From Pseudomonas sp. ML2-2023-3 (lineage in GTDB: Bacteria > Pseudomonadota > Gammaproteobacteria > Pseudomonadales > Pseudomonadaceae), in contig NZ_CP146343.1 in assembly GCF_037055275.1 (NCBI RefSeq), positions 3,382,501-3,446,500 of the forward strand: a stretch of 64,000 nt of DNA. The letters run 5' to 3'. Within the stretch, counting starts at the first letter, position 1, and the number at the start of each line of letters is the position of its first letter. The notes under the pieces are model-generated. The model ran no database searches. It was not told the origin of the DNA and saw nothing but the letters and a program-made list of their open reading frames with translations. This document shows positions 36,842-46,788 of this stretch, piece after piece. The translations under genes were made by a program, and so were the position numbers.

Positions 36842-36912
36842 GTCTTATGCCCCTCAGGCTTTCAGAATCGCTTAAAGGCTATCAATAACCGGGTCCTTAG
36901 GCGGAGTAGTTT

Positions 36913-39285
36913 ATGAGTAATTTCCTCAATGCTGAGCAACTGGAGGGCCTGGATGCTTATTGGCGGGCATCCAATTATCTGGCCGTTGGACAGATTTACT
37001 TAAGAGGCAACCCGCTACTCAAACAACCCCTGACCTTGGCGCACATCAAGCCGCGGTTGCTGGGCCATTGGGGAACGGCACCGGGGTTGAACCTGATCTA
37101 CATCCATTTGAATAGATTGATCACCCGGTACGACCTGAACATGGTTTTCATTGCCGGTCCCGGCCATGGTGGACCGGCGGTGGTTGCCCAGACTTACCTC
37201 GAGGGCACCTACACCGAGTTCTACCCCGCAGTGGAATGTAATGAAAACGGCCTGCTTCGACTGTTTCGCCAGTTCTCCTGGCCCTATGGCATCTCCAGCC
37301 ATGTCTCGGCACAGATACCAGGGTCAATCCATGAAGGCGGCGAACTGGGTTATAGCCTCGCCCACGCTTACGGTGCCGCGTTTGACAATCCGGATCTGAT
37401 TGTCGCCTGCGTGATCGGTGACGGCGAGGCTGAAACAGGGACACTGGCCGCCAGTTGGCACTCCAACAAGTTTCTCAATCCAGCGCGGGACGGAGCGGTA
37501 TTACCCATCCTGCACCTCAATGGCTACAAAATCGCCAATCCCACCATACTCTCCAGAATCAGTGAAGATGAGCTTTCAGCCCTGTTGTATGGCTATGGCT
37601 ACGACCCGTACTTCGTTGAAGGCGATGACCCGGCGCAGGTGCATCAGGCGCTTGCGCAGACGCTGGACACGATGGTTCTGAAAATTCGTGACATTCAGCT
37701 TGAGGCGCGTCGGCCCGGGCTATCCACACCGCCGCAACGACCACTGTGGCCAATGCTGGTCCTGCGAACGCCCAAAGGCTGGACCGGCCCGAAATTCGTC
37801 GAGGGGCATCGAGTCGAAGGTACCTGCCGCGCGCATCAAGTGCCATTGGCCGATTTCCAGCAGCCGCTGCATCTGCGCCAGTTGGAGGAGTGGCTCAACA
37901 GCTATCGCCCTCATGAGCTGTTTGATGAAAACGGTTCGTTATTGCCCGAAATTGCGGCACTGGCACCGACCGGACACCGGCGAATGAGCGCCAACCCCCA
38001 CGCCAATGGCGGTGTGTTGTTGCGCCCCTTGGATTTGCCGCGTTTCAGCGATTATGCCGTGAAGTTTGAAGCACCTGGCAGCTTGCGCGCAGAGGCCACA
38101 CGAGTGATGGGTACGTTTTTGCGCGATGTGATGAAAAACAACCTTGGTGCCAGTAATTTCCGTCTGTTCGGCCCGGATGAAACTGCTTCGAACCGCCTCG
38201 ATGCGGTCTATGACGTCAGTGCCAAGGCGTGGATGGACCCACTGGAGCCGGACGATCTTAATCTGGCCAGCGATGGTCGCGTCATGGAGATTCTCAGTGA
38301 GCAGGTCTGCGAGGGCTGGCTCGAGGGTTATCTACTGACTGGACGTCATGGGTTCTTGTCCTGTTACGAAGCGTTTATCCATATCGTCGATTCGATGGTC
38401 AACCAGCATGCCAAATGGCTGAAGACCTCCGCCGAAGTGCCATGGCGTCAACCCATTGCTTCCCTTAATTATTTGCTGACATCCCACGTCTGGCGTCAGG
38501 ACCACAATGGCTTTTCCCACCAGGATCCGGGGTTCATCGATCTGCTGGCCAATAAAAAGCCGGACGTCGTGCGGATCTACTTACCCCCCGATACCAATTG
38601 CCTGTTGTCGGTGACGGACCACTGCCTCAGAAGCCGCCATTACATCAACGTCATCGTCGTCGGCAAACAGCTGGAATGGCAGTGGCTGGATATCGATGCA
38701 GCCATTGGGCATTGCCAGAAGGGTATCGGTCGATGGGACTGGGCGTGTCGCAATGATGAAGATCCCGACGTGGTGATGGCCTGTGCCGGTGATGTGCCAA
38801 CCCTGGAAACACTCGCCGCCGTGACTTTATTGCGTGAGTACGTGCCAGATTTGCGGGTGAGGGTGGTCAATGTCGTAGACCTGATGGTGCTGCAGCCGTC
38901 GTACCAGCATCCCCATGGCATACCGGACAGCGAATTCGATGATTTATTTACGCTGGACAAACCGGTGATTTTTGCTTTCCACGGCTACCCTACGCTGATT
39001 CACCGCCTGCTGTACAAACGCACTAATCATCAGAATTTCCATGTGCGAGGCTTCAAGGAAGAGGGGGCGACGACCACCCCTTTCGACATGGCAGTGATCA
39101 ACAATCTGGACCGTTATCAGCTGGCGCTGGACGTCATTGAACGCGTGCCTCGTCTGCAAAGTCTGATCCCGCTCGCCAAGGCGCGATATTGGTCGACGAT
39201 GGAGCGGCACAAGCTTCATCTCATCGAGCATGGGCAGGACATGCCCGAGGTTCTCAATTGGCAATGGGCGCCAGCGGATAATTAA
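36913..39285 (+). CDS. xfp: Xylulose-5-phosphate/fructose-6-phosphate phosphoketolase
   Basis: A 790-residue thiamine-diphosphate enzyme of normal length that splits xylulose-5-P (and often fructose-6-P) with phosphate to acetyl-phosphate plus an aldose phosphate. Visible signatures are [48 protein letters not shown] (ThDP/Mg binding) and [23 protein letters not shown] ribosome site and a perfect FNR box lie upstream. Under low oxygen it would supply acetyl-phosphate, and through acetate kinase ATP. No ackA or pta is in the window. Confidence 0.95.
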   Translation: MSNFLNAEQLEGLDAYWRASNYLAVGQIYLRGNPLLKQPLTLAHIKPRLLGHWGTAPGLNLIYIHLNRLITRYDLNMVFIAGPGHGGPAVVAQTYLEGTYTEFYPAVECNENGLLRLFRQFSWPYGISSHVSAQIPGSIHEGGELGYSLAHAYGAAFDNPDLIVACVIGDGEAETGTLAASWHSNKFLNPARDGAVLPILHLNGYKIANPTILSRISEDELSALLYGYGYDPYFVEGDDPAQVHQALAQTLDTMVLKIRDIQLEARRPGLSTPPQRPLWPMLVLRTPKGWTGPKFVEGHRVEGTCRAHQVPLADFQQPLHLRQLEEWLNSYRPHELFDENGSLLPEIAALAPTGHRRMSANPHANGGVLLRPLDLPRFSDYAVKFEAPGSLRAEATRVMGTFLRDVMKNNLGASNFRLFGPDETASNRLDAVYDVSAKAWMDPLEPDDLNLASDGRVMEILSEQVCEGWLEGYLLTGRHGFLSCYEAFIHIVDSMVNQHAKWLKTSAEVPWRQPIASLNYLLTSHVWRQDHNGFSHQDPGFIDLLANKKPDVVRIYLPPDTNCLLSVTDHCLRSRHYINVIVVGKQLEWQWLDIDAAIGHCQKGIGRWDWACRNDEDPDVVMACAGDVPTLETLAAVTLLREYVPDLRVRVVNVVDLMVLQPSYQHPHGIPDSEFDDLFTLDKPVIFAFHGYPTLIHRLLYKRTNHQNFHVRGFKEEGATTTPFDMAVINNLDRYQLALDVIERVPRLQSLIPLAKARYWSTMERHKLHLIEHGQDMPEVLNWQWAPADN

Positions 39286-39745
39286 CCACTACGCGGCAAA
39301 CCAGGGGCTCTGTTACTAGCGGCGGCATACCGATGCTCAACGAAGAGAGACTGCAAGTGGGGCCGGCCTTTTGCAAACTGCCCGCATGAGGTTGGGCGAG
39401 AGTAGGGACAGACGGGTTTTGTACCTTGCAGGTGAGTAGCCATAGGAGTCTCCACGAAAGGCGAGGTCTGTGTGCATCGACGGTTTCTAATTTCTGCTGA
39501 ACGTCCCAAGGGTGTTTAATTCAGATCAGAAAGAGAGTACGCACACCTGTTTTTTCCAAAAGCCGCCTTCACTTGGCTTGTGGTCAGTTTCAATGAATGA
39601 GCCAAATCGGACACGTTAAGCATTCTAGAACTAAGCTCTACCGAGGCGTCGCTGACTTTAGTCGTTGAAATCCCCCCTCACGGTCAAGCCACCCGCGTTA
39701 TGTTCAGCATGGGCAATGCCAATCGTTTTTGAGGTACTCGCTTCG
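39286..39745. other. Intergenic region upstream of the metal P-type ATPase
   Basis: No convincing gene; a 54-residue leftward frame from 39446 after GGAG is too weak to call. No FNR box of good quality is found here, unlike before the neighbouring genes. Confidence 0.45.
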
Positions 39746-42028
39746 ATGCTCAGTAAATGGCTAGACCCCGTGCTGTTGTTGCTCACCGCCTTCACGCTGT
39801 TGGCTGGGGGTGTTGCGTATCTTGCACAAAGAGCTGACTGGGCATCGGTGTGCTGGGCTGCCGGCAGTCTGGTGATGGCCTTGGTCCTGCTCGTTGAGAT
39901 TGCCAAGCGACTGGCTCGCGGGGAGGCAGGGGTAGACTTGATCGCATTGCTGTCGATTAGCGCCGCCCTGATCTTCGAGCAAGCCCTGGTGGCTGGGGTG
40001 ATTGCGTTGATGCTGGCATCCGGCCGGACCCTGGAGTTTTTCACCAAACAACGTGCCGAACGCGAACTACGAGCCCTCGTCGACCGCGCCCCACGTACGG
40101 CCTGGTTGCAGGAGGAGGGCGGCTTACGCAAGATCCCCGTTGAGCAAATCCAGCCCCATCAAACGTTGCTGGTACGGTTGGGAGAGGTCGTGCCGGTCGA
40201 CGGCCGCCTTCTCAGTGCGGTAGCCACTCTGGACGAATCGGCACTCAGCGGTGAGTCGTTACCGGTCACCCATCGAGAGGGAGAGCAACTGCCCAGTGGG
40301 GTATCCAACGTGGGGGCACCTTTCCTGCTGGCGGCCACAACAACGTCAGCGCAAAGCACGTATGCCGGTATCGTACGGCTGGCCGAGGCTGCGCGCCGTT
40401 CGCGGGCGCCTTTTGTGCGATTGGCCGACCGCTATGCGTTGTATTTCATACCGCTGACGTTGCTGATTGCCGCTGTGGCCTGGTACGCGAGTGGTGATCC
40501 CTTGCGAGCCCTGGCGGTGCTGGTGGTGGCTACACCTTGCCCGTTGATTCTGGCAGTACCCATTTCCATCATGTCAGGTATTTCGAGGGCGGCACGGCGC
40601 GGGATTCTGGTCAAGGATGGAGCGACGCTGGAAGCACTGGCCGGGGTAAAGCAGGTGTTTCTCGACAAGACCGGCACGCTGACCAACGGCCATGCCCGTC
40701 TGCAGTCGATAGAGGTCAACGGGGTGGCCGACCCGCAACGTCTGTTGGGGCTGGCCGCTTCGCTGGCGCAGGCCTCGACTCACCCCATCTCCCAGGCCAT
40801 TGTCGAAGCGGCGCATCAGCGCCAATTGCCCCTTAGCGTGCCCCAGGACGTAGAAGAAAGCCCAGGCTCAGGACTGTGTGGGCGGGTTGATGGCGTACTT
40901 GTGCGATTTGGTACGTTGTCTTTTGTTCATGAACAAACCCCGGCGAACGAATGGGCCTCAGCCATGCTGCGCCACATGGATTACCTGGCGTGCAGTGGGA
41001 GCTTCATCGAAGTGGACGGAACGCTTGCTGGTCTGCTGGTCTTCTCCGACAACGTTCGGCGCGAAACCCCGCAAACCCTGCGCCGACTGCGCAACAGAGG
41101 TATCGAAAGGATCGTCATGCTCACCGGGGATCGCCTGGAAACCGCACAGATGATTGCGCTATCTGCCGGCATTGACGAACTGCGTGCCGGATTGACCCCT
41201 GAGGAAAAAGTGCGCGCTGTACAGCAAGGTTGCTTGCGCACCAGCACCCTGATGGTCGGCGATGGCATCAACGACGCGCCAGCGCTGGCGGCGGCCAACG
41301 TCGGTGTGGCCATGGGGGCCGGTGGTGCCACAGCTTCGGCACAAGCCGCGGGTGTGGTCCTGCTGGTGGATCGCCTCGATCGTCTGGTCGAGGCGCTGGA
41401 CATTGCCCGCCGCACTCGCTACATCGCCCGCCAGGGTGTGCTGGTCGGGATGGGTATGTCGTTGTTGGCCATGGGAGTGGCTGCCCTCGGTTTCCTGCCG
41501 CCATTGATGGGCGCCGTGGTGCAGGAGGGGATCGACGTGGTGATCATCCTTAACGCCTTGCGGGCCCTGGGACCGTCGTTGGGGCGCAGAAAACGAAAGC
41601 TGACCGCAGAACACATCGATCGCCTGCAAGACCAACACCAGCAACTCTGCGCTGTGCTGAGCGACCTGCACCAACTGGCCAGCGACTTTGTCAAGCGCCC
41701 ATGTGCGCAAGCACAGACCGACTTGCAGGAACTGGTCGACAAGCTGCAGACATCCCTGGTGCAGCATGAGCACGAAGATGAAAACACACTGTACCCGCTG
41801 CTGACGCGAAGCATGCCAGGCGAGGACCCGATGGCGGCCATGAGCCACGCTCACCGCGAGATATTTCGCCTGATCCATTTGCTGGCGCGCATGAGCCGTG
41901 ACTTTAGCTCCGACCCTGCGACGACGCCTGCTGATGAGGTTCAATACCAGTTGATCCGGCTCGACACCCTGGTGCAATTGCACTTTGAGCAGGAGGAAGA
42001 ACTGTTTCGTTATCTGGATTGGCGCTAG
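39746..42028 (+). CDS. Heavy-metal P-type ATPase with C-terminal hemerythrin domain
   Basis: A 760-residue protein. Residues 1 to about 600 are a P1B-type ATPase: actuator LDESALSGESLPV, membrane metal motif VVATPCPLILAVP (Thr-Pro-Cys in place of CPC), phosphorylation site FLDKTGTLTNG, HP motif STHPISQA, and hinge MVGDGINDAPAL. No N-terminal metal-binding domain is present. The last about 150 residues are a hemerythrin-like helical bundle (LVQHEHEDENTLYPLL, MSHAHREIFRLIHLL, LHFEQEEELFRYL) able to hold a diiron or oxygen site. The start at 39746 follows GAGGT; earlier in-frame starts exist at 39665 (TTG) and 39716. Confidence 0.88.
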   Translation: MLSKWLDPVLLLLTAFTLLAGGVAYLAQRADWASVCWAAGSLVMALVLLVEIAKRLARGEAGVDLIALLSISAALIFEQALVAGVIALMLASGRTLEFFTKQRAERELRALVDRAPRTAWLQEEGGLRKIPVEQIQPHQTLLVRLGEVVPVDGRLLSAVATLDESALSGESLPVTHREGEQLPSGVSNVGAPFLLAATTTSAQSTYAGIVRLAEAARRSRAPFVRLADRYALYFIPLTLLIAAVAWYASGDPLRALAVLVVATPCPLILAVPISIMSGISRAARRGILVKDGATLEALAGVKQVFLDKTGTLTNGHARLQSIEVNGVADPQRLLGLAASLAQASTHPISQAIVEAAHQRQLPLSVPQDVEESPGSGLCGRVDGVLVRFGTLSFVHEQTPANEWASAMLRHMDYLACSGSFIEVDGTLAGLLVFSDNVRRETPQTLRRLRNRGIERIVMLTGDRLETAQMIALSAGIDELRAGLTPEEKVRAVQQGCLRTSTLMVGDGINDAPALAAANVGVAMGAGGATASAQAAGVVLLVDRLDRLVEALDIARRTRYIARQGVLVGMGMSLLAMGVAALGFLPPLMGAVVQEGIDVVIILNALRALGPSLGRRKRKLTAEHIDRLQDQHQQLCAVLSDLHQLASDFVKRPCAQAQTDLQELVDKLQTSLVQHEHEDENTLYPLLTRSMPGEDPMAAMSHAHREIFRLIHLLARMSRDFSSDPATTPADEVQYQLIRLDTLVQLHFEQEEELFRYLDWR

Positions 42029-42144
42029 GGGGGAGCTGGCACCGTGAACTAAGAGAGTTATCGTCGCCTGCCCTTTCGGTGCATGAGTGGCTGCTACGGA
42101 GTTAATGGAATAACGATGCACACGCTGCTGGAAAAGGGGGCGAA

Positions 42145-42990
42145 ATGAGCCGCTTGGTCGGGCCTGCTGAACGCCGTATCACGACCCCATACCTGGAGGA
42201 TGTCGAGACGGTTCTCCGTGAGTTGGGTTCTGACGCCCGCGGGGGGGTGTCTAATTCAGAGGACCATGTCCGTTTAGATCGTGATGGGTTCAATGAGTTA
42301 TGCACCGGGCGAACCAAACCCGCTTGGCATTATCTGCTTGTGCAGTTTCAGGCTCCGCTGGTTTATCTGCTGCTCTTTGCCGTGATCATCAGTTTGGTTA
42401 TCTGGTGTCTGGTGGATCGCGAGGGTTGGCCCGCTGATGCTGTGGTCGTCACGTTGATTGTGCTAGCGAACGGAGTTCTAGGATTTTCCCAGGGAACCCG
42501 CTCGCTGCGAGCCGTTGCTGCATTGAGCACGCTGACTCAAACTACCTCATCCATCATCCGCGATGAAGGGTTGGCGCGCATCCCCAGTCATCAACTGGTG
42601 GTCGGAGACCTGCTGGTGTTGTCCGAGGGGATTCGGTGGGCGCTGATGCTCGACTGGTTCATGCCAATGGCTTAAGGGTACTGGAAGCATCGCTGACCGG
42701 TGAGAGTGAAGCCGTCTTGAAACAGGCTGCCTGTTTGCAGTCAGAGGCCCCTTTGGCTGAGCGCTCCAACATGGTCTTCAAAGGCACTGCCATCGCCCAG
42801 GGTTCGGGCCTCGGCATCGTCACGGCAATCGGTATAGCCACTGAAATAGGGGCAATAGCTCAACTGCTGGATGACACGCCGGAGGAGGTTACGCCCCTGC
42901 AAAAGAAAGTGCGTGAAATTGGACGGATGCTCGGCATTGCTGTTCTGGTTGTCGCGTCAGTTATTGTTGTCTTGGCCGTGTTGGATATAA
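42145..42990 (+). pseudogene. Type II/III cation P-type ATPase, N-terminal remnant
   Basis: Begins like Ca2+/Mg2+/H+ P-type ATPases: a GLSxxE-like N-terminus, two membrane helices (APLVYLLLFAVIISLVIW, VVVTLIVLANGVLGF), then VGDLLVLSEGI. A frameshift near 42640 moves to VGADARLVHANGLRVLEASLTGESEAV (actuator TGES) and GIATEIGAIAQLL. The gene ends at about VLDIKG, before the phosphorylation site DKTGT, so some two-thirds are missing. The breakpoint near 42990 is the left edge of the central block. Confidence 0.85.
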
Positions 42991-43925
42991 AAGGTGTTGT
43001 TACCGCTCGGGCGCACGATGATCAGCGGGGCCAGCGGTGGCGGTTGTACGCAGGGCTTTTGGTAGAACTCGGCCGTGGCCTGCTGGGCTCGTGCGCGCAA
43101 TCCGTCGAGATCGTTGATGCACTGGGTGATTGATCGGTGCATGGTCGAAACTCGACTTGGGCTACGGGTATTCGTCAGCACTCAGACCTTACGACAAGGT
43201 AGAGCTGACGAATAACTGCAAGCATGAAAAAGCCCAGTCGAAACCGTACTGTGTTCCACTCTTAAAACACCACCGTATGTAAGAGCAAGGCCGTGCGGGC
43301 GTGCCCATCACGATTTACTTGTGCATGGATGAATCCTCCGTTTTCTGATTAACCGACCAGATCAAAAGAGTCAGCGCTGCGCGTAATTATCAGTTCGCCG
43401 CCTCTGCGCTCACTGGGGCGGCGATTACGTCGAGCCATCCCGCTGTCATCAAGACCTTGCATAGTCATCACTGCGACTAGCAGCAAGCAGAGCGGCGTGA
43501 TGATCTGTCGGCGCATCGCTTCGGCGACCATCGCGCCTTGGCGGTGAACACCGAGCTTGAACATGGCGCAGGGCCGCAAGGATGACGCGGGGGAGGGTGA
43601 GGGCGCTGCAGTTACCAAACTTGATCCGGTAGAAGCCGGCCTGAAGCTGCTCGATGTGATCCGGGAGTCCAATTTGACGCGACAGACGCTAACCACCAGC
43701 GGCACCGGCTGCGTGGCTCATGCAGCCCATAGAGCCCAACGTGAGCCAGCGCATGCTCAACGAATTATCGGCATCACCAACGACGGCGATCAAGGATTGA
43801 TCGCGTTGCAGGTCTGTAAGACCTATGTTGCAGATGTGTTCGTCTCAGAGTGATGGATTTAGACCCATGGCCTGTAGTAATCGGAGTATTTTACTCAGAG
43901 AGCTCAGTATTCTGGTGTTGATTAT
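42991..43925. other. Junction zone without an identifiable gene
   Basis: Directly after the ATPase break, a leftward frame (from ATG 43142: MHRSITQCINDLDGLRARAQQ) looks protein-like for about 45 residues and then runs into ATPase antisense, so it may be the stub of another gene. Further right, frames on both strands are compositionally odd and unrecognised. I regard 42991-43925 as recombinational debris. Confidence 0.45.
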
Positions 43926-45179
43926 TTAGCGGAATTCAAAAAGTTCGATGTGCAAGTTAGTTTGTGGAATATTCAGTGCTCGCATAATTTCACGAACGTT
44001 AGCCAATAGACCCTTAGGACCGCAGAAACTGATTTGAACCTTGTCGGGGGAGGTTTTTTTAACGGCTTGACGCATTGTTTCGGCCAGTACATCGAGCCCC
44101 TTGTCATTGCTCACAAATTCGACGCCTCGAGCTTGTGCCATACCGAGCAAGTGCTCTGCGGGCGGGAAGGCACGAGCGGGATTGAAGCAATATACAAGGG
44201 TCGCTTTATCCAGATTTTTAGCGCCAGGATCTTTCAGCCAGGAAACAAATGGTGAGATGCCCACGCCTGCGCCAATCCAAATTTCGCGTTCAGCCTGGGG
44301 CTGGCGTTTAAAGCGGCCATATGGGGCGTAAATATCTGCGAGCATGCCAATCTTGACCTGTTCGGTCAGTTTTTTGGTGTAGTCCCCCAGTGGCCGTATC
44401 AAGAACTCGATCTGTCCACTTTCATCATTGGCGCTTGCAATGGTGAAAGGATGAGGCTCTCGCAGGCCATTTTGTTTCATCGCCAGAAAAGCAAATTGCC
44501 CAGGTTTGAAGGCGAACCCTTTGTGTACCGGAGTGAGTGTTAAGTGAAGTGTTCCATTTTTGCTCGTAACTGCGGTTACCCGATATTCGCCAGCGCGGGC
44601 GACAAAGGGGTACAGCGTTAATTTGTAGACTGCTGCAATCACACCCAATCCGCATAGTGAGACCAGCCATACCCCGGAAGGGCTAGTCAAAGTAATCGGT
44701 GATTTAAAGCTGAGCCAGTGCACAATTACGATCAAGAACAATAGGCCGGACAGTTTGTGCCACCAGCGCCAGACGTTGTAGGGAATATTACGGTTTAAGG
44801 CGAGCAGAACAATCAAGCCCAGGGCGACGTAGCTCAATTGACGTACGAGCCGGGTCCAGTACTTGGGCAGCTCCCAAATAGGTACGCTGTTCCAGGCATC
44901 CAGATTGGCCTTGAAAACAAAGTGGTAGGTGGCAAATACCAAGGCCCAGACACCTAGCCATTTATGCGCATCATAGACTCGGTCCAAGCCACCAAAAATG
45001 TTTTCAATCACCCTCCAGCGACTCGCGAGCAGGCAGGACGCAGCCATGTAAACCATGGCTGTCGCGCCGAGTACCAAACTCAGGGTCGCCGAGGTTAGCC
45101 AAGTATTGACAGGGATCTCGATTAGCAGAGATATGGTTGTGATTAACAATAAACCGACGATCCAGTGCCAGTTTTTCAA
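43926..45179 (-). CDS. Ferric-reductase-like transmembrane flavoprotein
   Basis: A 417-residue membrane oxidoreductase. Residues 1-200 hold about six helices with the ferric-reductase haem histidines (DAHKWLGVWALVFATYHFVF; WHKLSGLLFLIVIVHWLSF). Then comes a ferredoxin-NADP-reductase module: FAD motif REPHPFTIAS, NAD(P) site GAGVGISPFVSWL and ISFCGPKGLL. It would carry electrons from NAD(P)H through haem to an outer acceptor. The start is a TTG at 45179, chosen for the AAGGAG ribosome site nine bases before. It is transcribed leftward, away from the hemolysin-family operon. Confidence 0.9.
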   Translation of the reverse strand: MKNWHWIVGLLLITTISLLIEIPVNTWLTSATLSLVLGATAMVYMAASCLLASRWRVIENIFGGLDRVYDAHKWLGVWALVFATYHFVFKANLDAWNSVPIWELPKYWTRLVRQLSYVALGLIVLLALNRNIPYNVWRWWHKLSGLLFLIVIVHWLSFKSPITLTSPSGVWLVSLCGLGVIAAVYKLTLYPFVARAGEYRVTAVTSKNGTLHLTLTPVHKGFAFKPGQFAFLAMKQNGLREPHPFTIASANDESGQIEFLIRPLGDYTKKLTEQVKIGMLADIYAPYGRFKRQPQAEREIWIGAGVGISPFVSWLKDPGAKNLDKATLVYCFNPARAFPPAEHLLGMAQARGVEFVSNDKGLDVLAETMRQAVKKTSPDKVQISFCGPKGLLANVREIMRALNIPQTNLHIELFEFR

Positions 45180-45285
45180 CGCTTATGCTCCTTTTAGCAA
45201 CCCGAGGTATGGTTTGAAAATTTACTTTCATCTTCATTGAGAAGGCACGTATCTCAGACCTTAGCAGGTTACAAAAAAAGGGAGG

Positions 45286-45299
45286 GTGATCTCGATCAG
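45286..45299 (-). promoter_or_regulatory. Weak FNR-like site before the ferric-reductase-like gene
   Basis: GTGATCTCGATCAG, 8 of 10 consensus positions, with its centre about 113 bases before the TTG start. It could be chance. Confidence 0.3.
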
Positions 45300-45380
45300 C
45301 ACCATGGCACGTGAAGTGTGAGCCTCGTCGGTAATCGAGAGAGTTACAGATAAACACATAAGGCGTGTAAGCAAGTCCGG

Positions 45381-45926
45381 CTAGTGGCGTCTGGGTATCA
45401 TTCGAATCAGTGTGTTATCGCCAACCAGGTAATGATGGAAAAGTCCTGCGCCGGCGTGTAGACCGATTAGCCAATATCCAGCACTGCCTAACCATTCATG
45501 CCAGTTTTTAAACTGCCTCGCCATATCGGGATCCAGAGCTATGGGCGAGGGGAGCGTAAAATCGAAATACGGAACGGATTTGCCTGCGGCACTGAGCATT
45601 AACCAGGCCAGCACGGGTGTGGCAATCATAAGCACGTAAAGTGAGATGTGCGTCAGAAAGGCTAATGTCCTCTGCCAGGCAGGAGGACGGGGCAAGATTG
45701 GCGGGCGTTGTTTCAAACGCCCCAGAAGCCGGACCCATACCAGTGCGAAAATAGCCATCCCGAACATGGCATGCATTCCCAGCAAGGGGGCCTTGAATGT
45801 GCTGCCTCGAGGTAGTAATCCCTTGATCTCTATACAAGCGTAAACACCGAAAAATAGCGCCAGTATTAACCAATGCAAAATAATCGACAGATTTGCGTAA
45901 CGCTGAGCAACTGAATCGTGGGTCAT
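45381..45926 (-). CDS. Cytochrome b561
   Basis: A 181-residue four-helix cytochrome b561 of the CybB type. It shows haem-ligand histidines in SIILHWLILALFF, LLGMHAMFGMAIF, FLTHISLYVLM and IGLHAGAGLFHHYL. The start at 45926 follows GAGG; earlier in-frame ATGs lack a site. CybB proteins oxidise quinol or superoxide in the inner membrane. It is the first leftward gene across the palindromic operator from the hemolysin-family operon; the ferric-reductase-like gene follows 200 bases on. Confidence 0.88.
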   Translation of the reverse strand: MTHDSVAQRYANLSIILHWLILALFFGVYACIEIKGLLPRGSTFKAPLLGMHAMFGMAIFALVWVRLLGRLKQRPPILPRPPAWQRTLAFLTHISLYVLMIATPVLAWLMLSAAGKSVPYFDFTLPSPIALDPDMARQFKNWHEWLGSAGYWLIGLHAGAGLFHHYLVGDNTLIRMIPRRH

Positions 45927-46024
45927 GAGAGGCCTCGAAAGAGTCATTGCAGGCATTCGAATTATTCGTGTTGCCTGGATTCGGCCTGTAACCGAATCGA
46001 CGTATGTCAACCTATAGTCAGAGT

Positions 46025-46063
46025 CTTAATGAAGTCTGAAGGTGATCTTCAGACTTCGTTAAG
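46025..46063. promoter_or_regulatory. 39-bp near-perfect palindrome, probable operator
   Basis: Arms CTTAATGAAGTCTGAAG (46025-46041) and CTTCAGACTTCGTTAAG (46047-46063) are complementary except one pair, around the spacer GTGAT. It lies between cytochrome b561 and the hemolysin-family operon, 48 bases before the latter's start. The outer CTTAA/TTAAG recalls PmrA/QseB-type sites, so the operon's own OmpR-type regulator is the natural candidate. No T-run follows, which argues against a terminator. Confidence 0.6.
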
Positions 46064-46110
46064 AAATGCTCCCGATACTCCTCCCAACATGATCCCGGGA
46101 GGAGTCAGCA

Positions 46111-46788
46111 ATGCCCCATTTCGACTGGAAAATTCCCTTACCACTGCGCTTCGGTCACGTCGGAAATTCTCAGATGTGTCTGGCTAGAGCGCTGCCAGAT
46201 GACCCCCAGCGTCCAGTTTTTGAAGCCTTTATTCAACAACGCTTCCTAACAGCCCACGGTGCCGACATCCGTCATTTTATGCCCGAGCTATTCGGTATGA
46301 GTGACGCTGCGGGTGAACTCTTTGCGGTAGCGGGTGTTCGCAGGGCGAGTGCCGAGCCGCTATTTCTGGAACGCTATCTGGATGAATCGATTGATCCGCT
46401 GATAAGTGCCACAGCGGGTCGTCCCGTGGAACGCTCGGGCATAGTCGAGGTAGGTAACCTGGTAGCCAGCGACACTGGCAGTGCACGTTTGAGCATCATA
46501 GCTATCACCTATTTATTGGCCATGGGCGGGCAGGAGTGGGTGGCGTTTACTGGCAACGCGGGCTTGGTGAACAGCTTCCATCGGCTTGGATTGAAGCCGG
46601 TGACACTCTGTGCCGCCGATCCGGCGCGATTGGGTGATGACCAACACGAGTGGGGCAGTTATTACGAAAGCAAGCCTTGTGTGCACGTCGGTAACATCCA
46701 GGCCGGCTTTAATCATCTGCACACTACGGGACTGTTCGGTCGCCTTGGGCTGACATTGTCCGGTGAGGAGTCCAGTCATGTCGCTTGA
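46111..46788 (+). CDS. Thermostable hemolysin (T_hemolysin) family protein
   Basis: A 225-residue protein matching the thermostable hemolysin delta-VPH family: QQRFLTAHGADIRHFMPELFGM, AVAGVRRASAEPLFLERYLDE, VERSGIVEVGNLVAS and WVAFTGNAGLVNSFHRLGL. Despite the name, this family resembles GNAT/acyl-transfer folds more than pore toxins (from memory), and no signal peptide is seen. GGAGGAG precedes the ATG. It is the first gene of a seven-gene operon overlapping an acyl-adenylate ligase, so an acyl-transfer role is a reasonable inference. Confidence 0.8.
   Translation: MPHFDWKIPLPLRFGHVGNSQMCLARALPDDPQRPVFEAFIQQRFLTAHGADIRHFMPELFGMSDAAGELFAVAGVRRASAEPLFLERYLDESIDPLISATAGRPVERSGIVEVGNLVASDTGSARLSIIAITYLLAMGGQEWVAFTGNAGLVNSFHRLGLKPVTLCAADPARLGDDQHEWGSYYESKPCVHVGNIQAGFNHLHTTGLFGRLGLTLSGEESSHVA

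Noticed and set aside
39282..39446. Small leftward gene of 54 codons after GGAG
   Set aside because: A fair ribosome site but a low-complexity Pro/Arg/Ser-rich product without any known relative; not strong enough to call.
43349..43853. Overlapping frames on both strands in the junction zone
   Set aside because: Neither has recognisable motifs or a good start, and the region looks like recombination debris.
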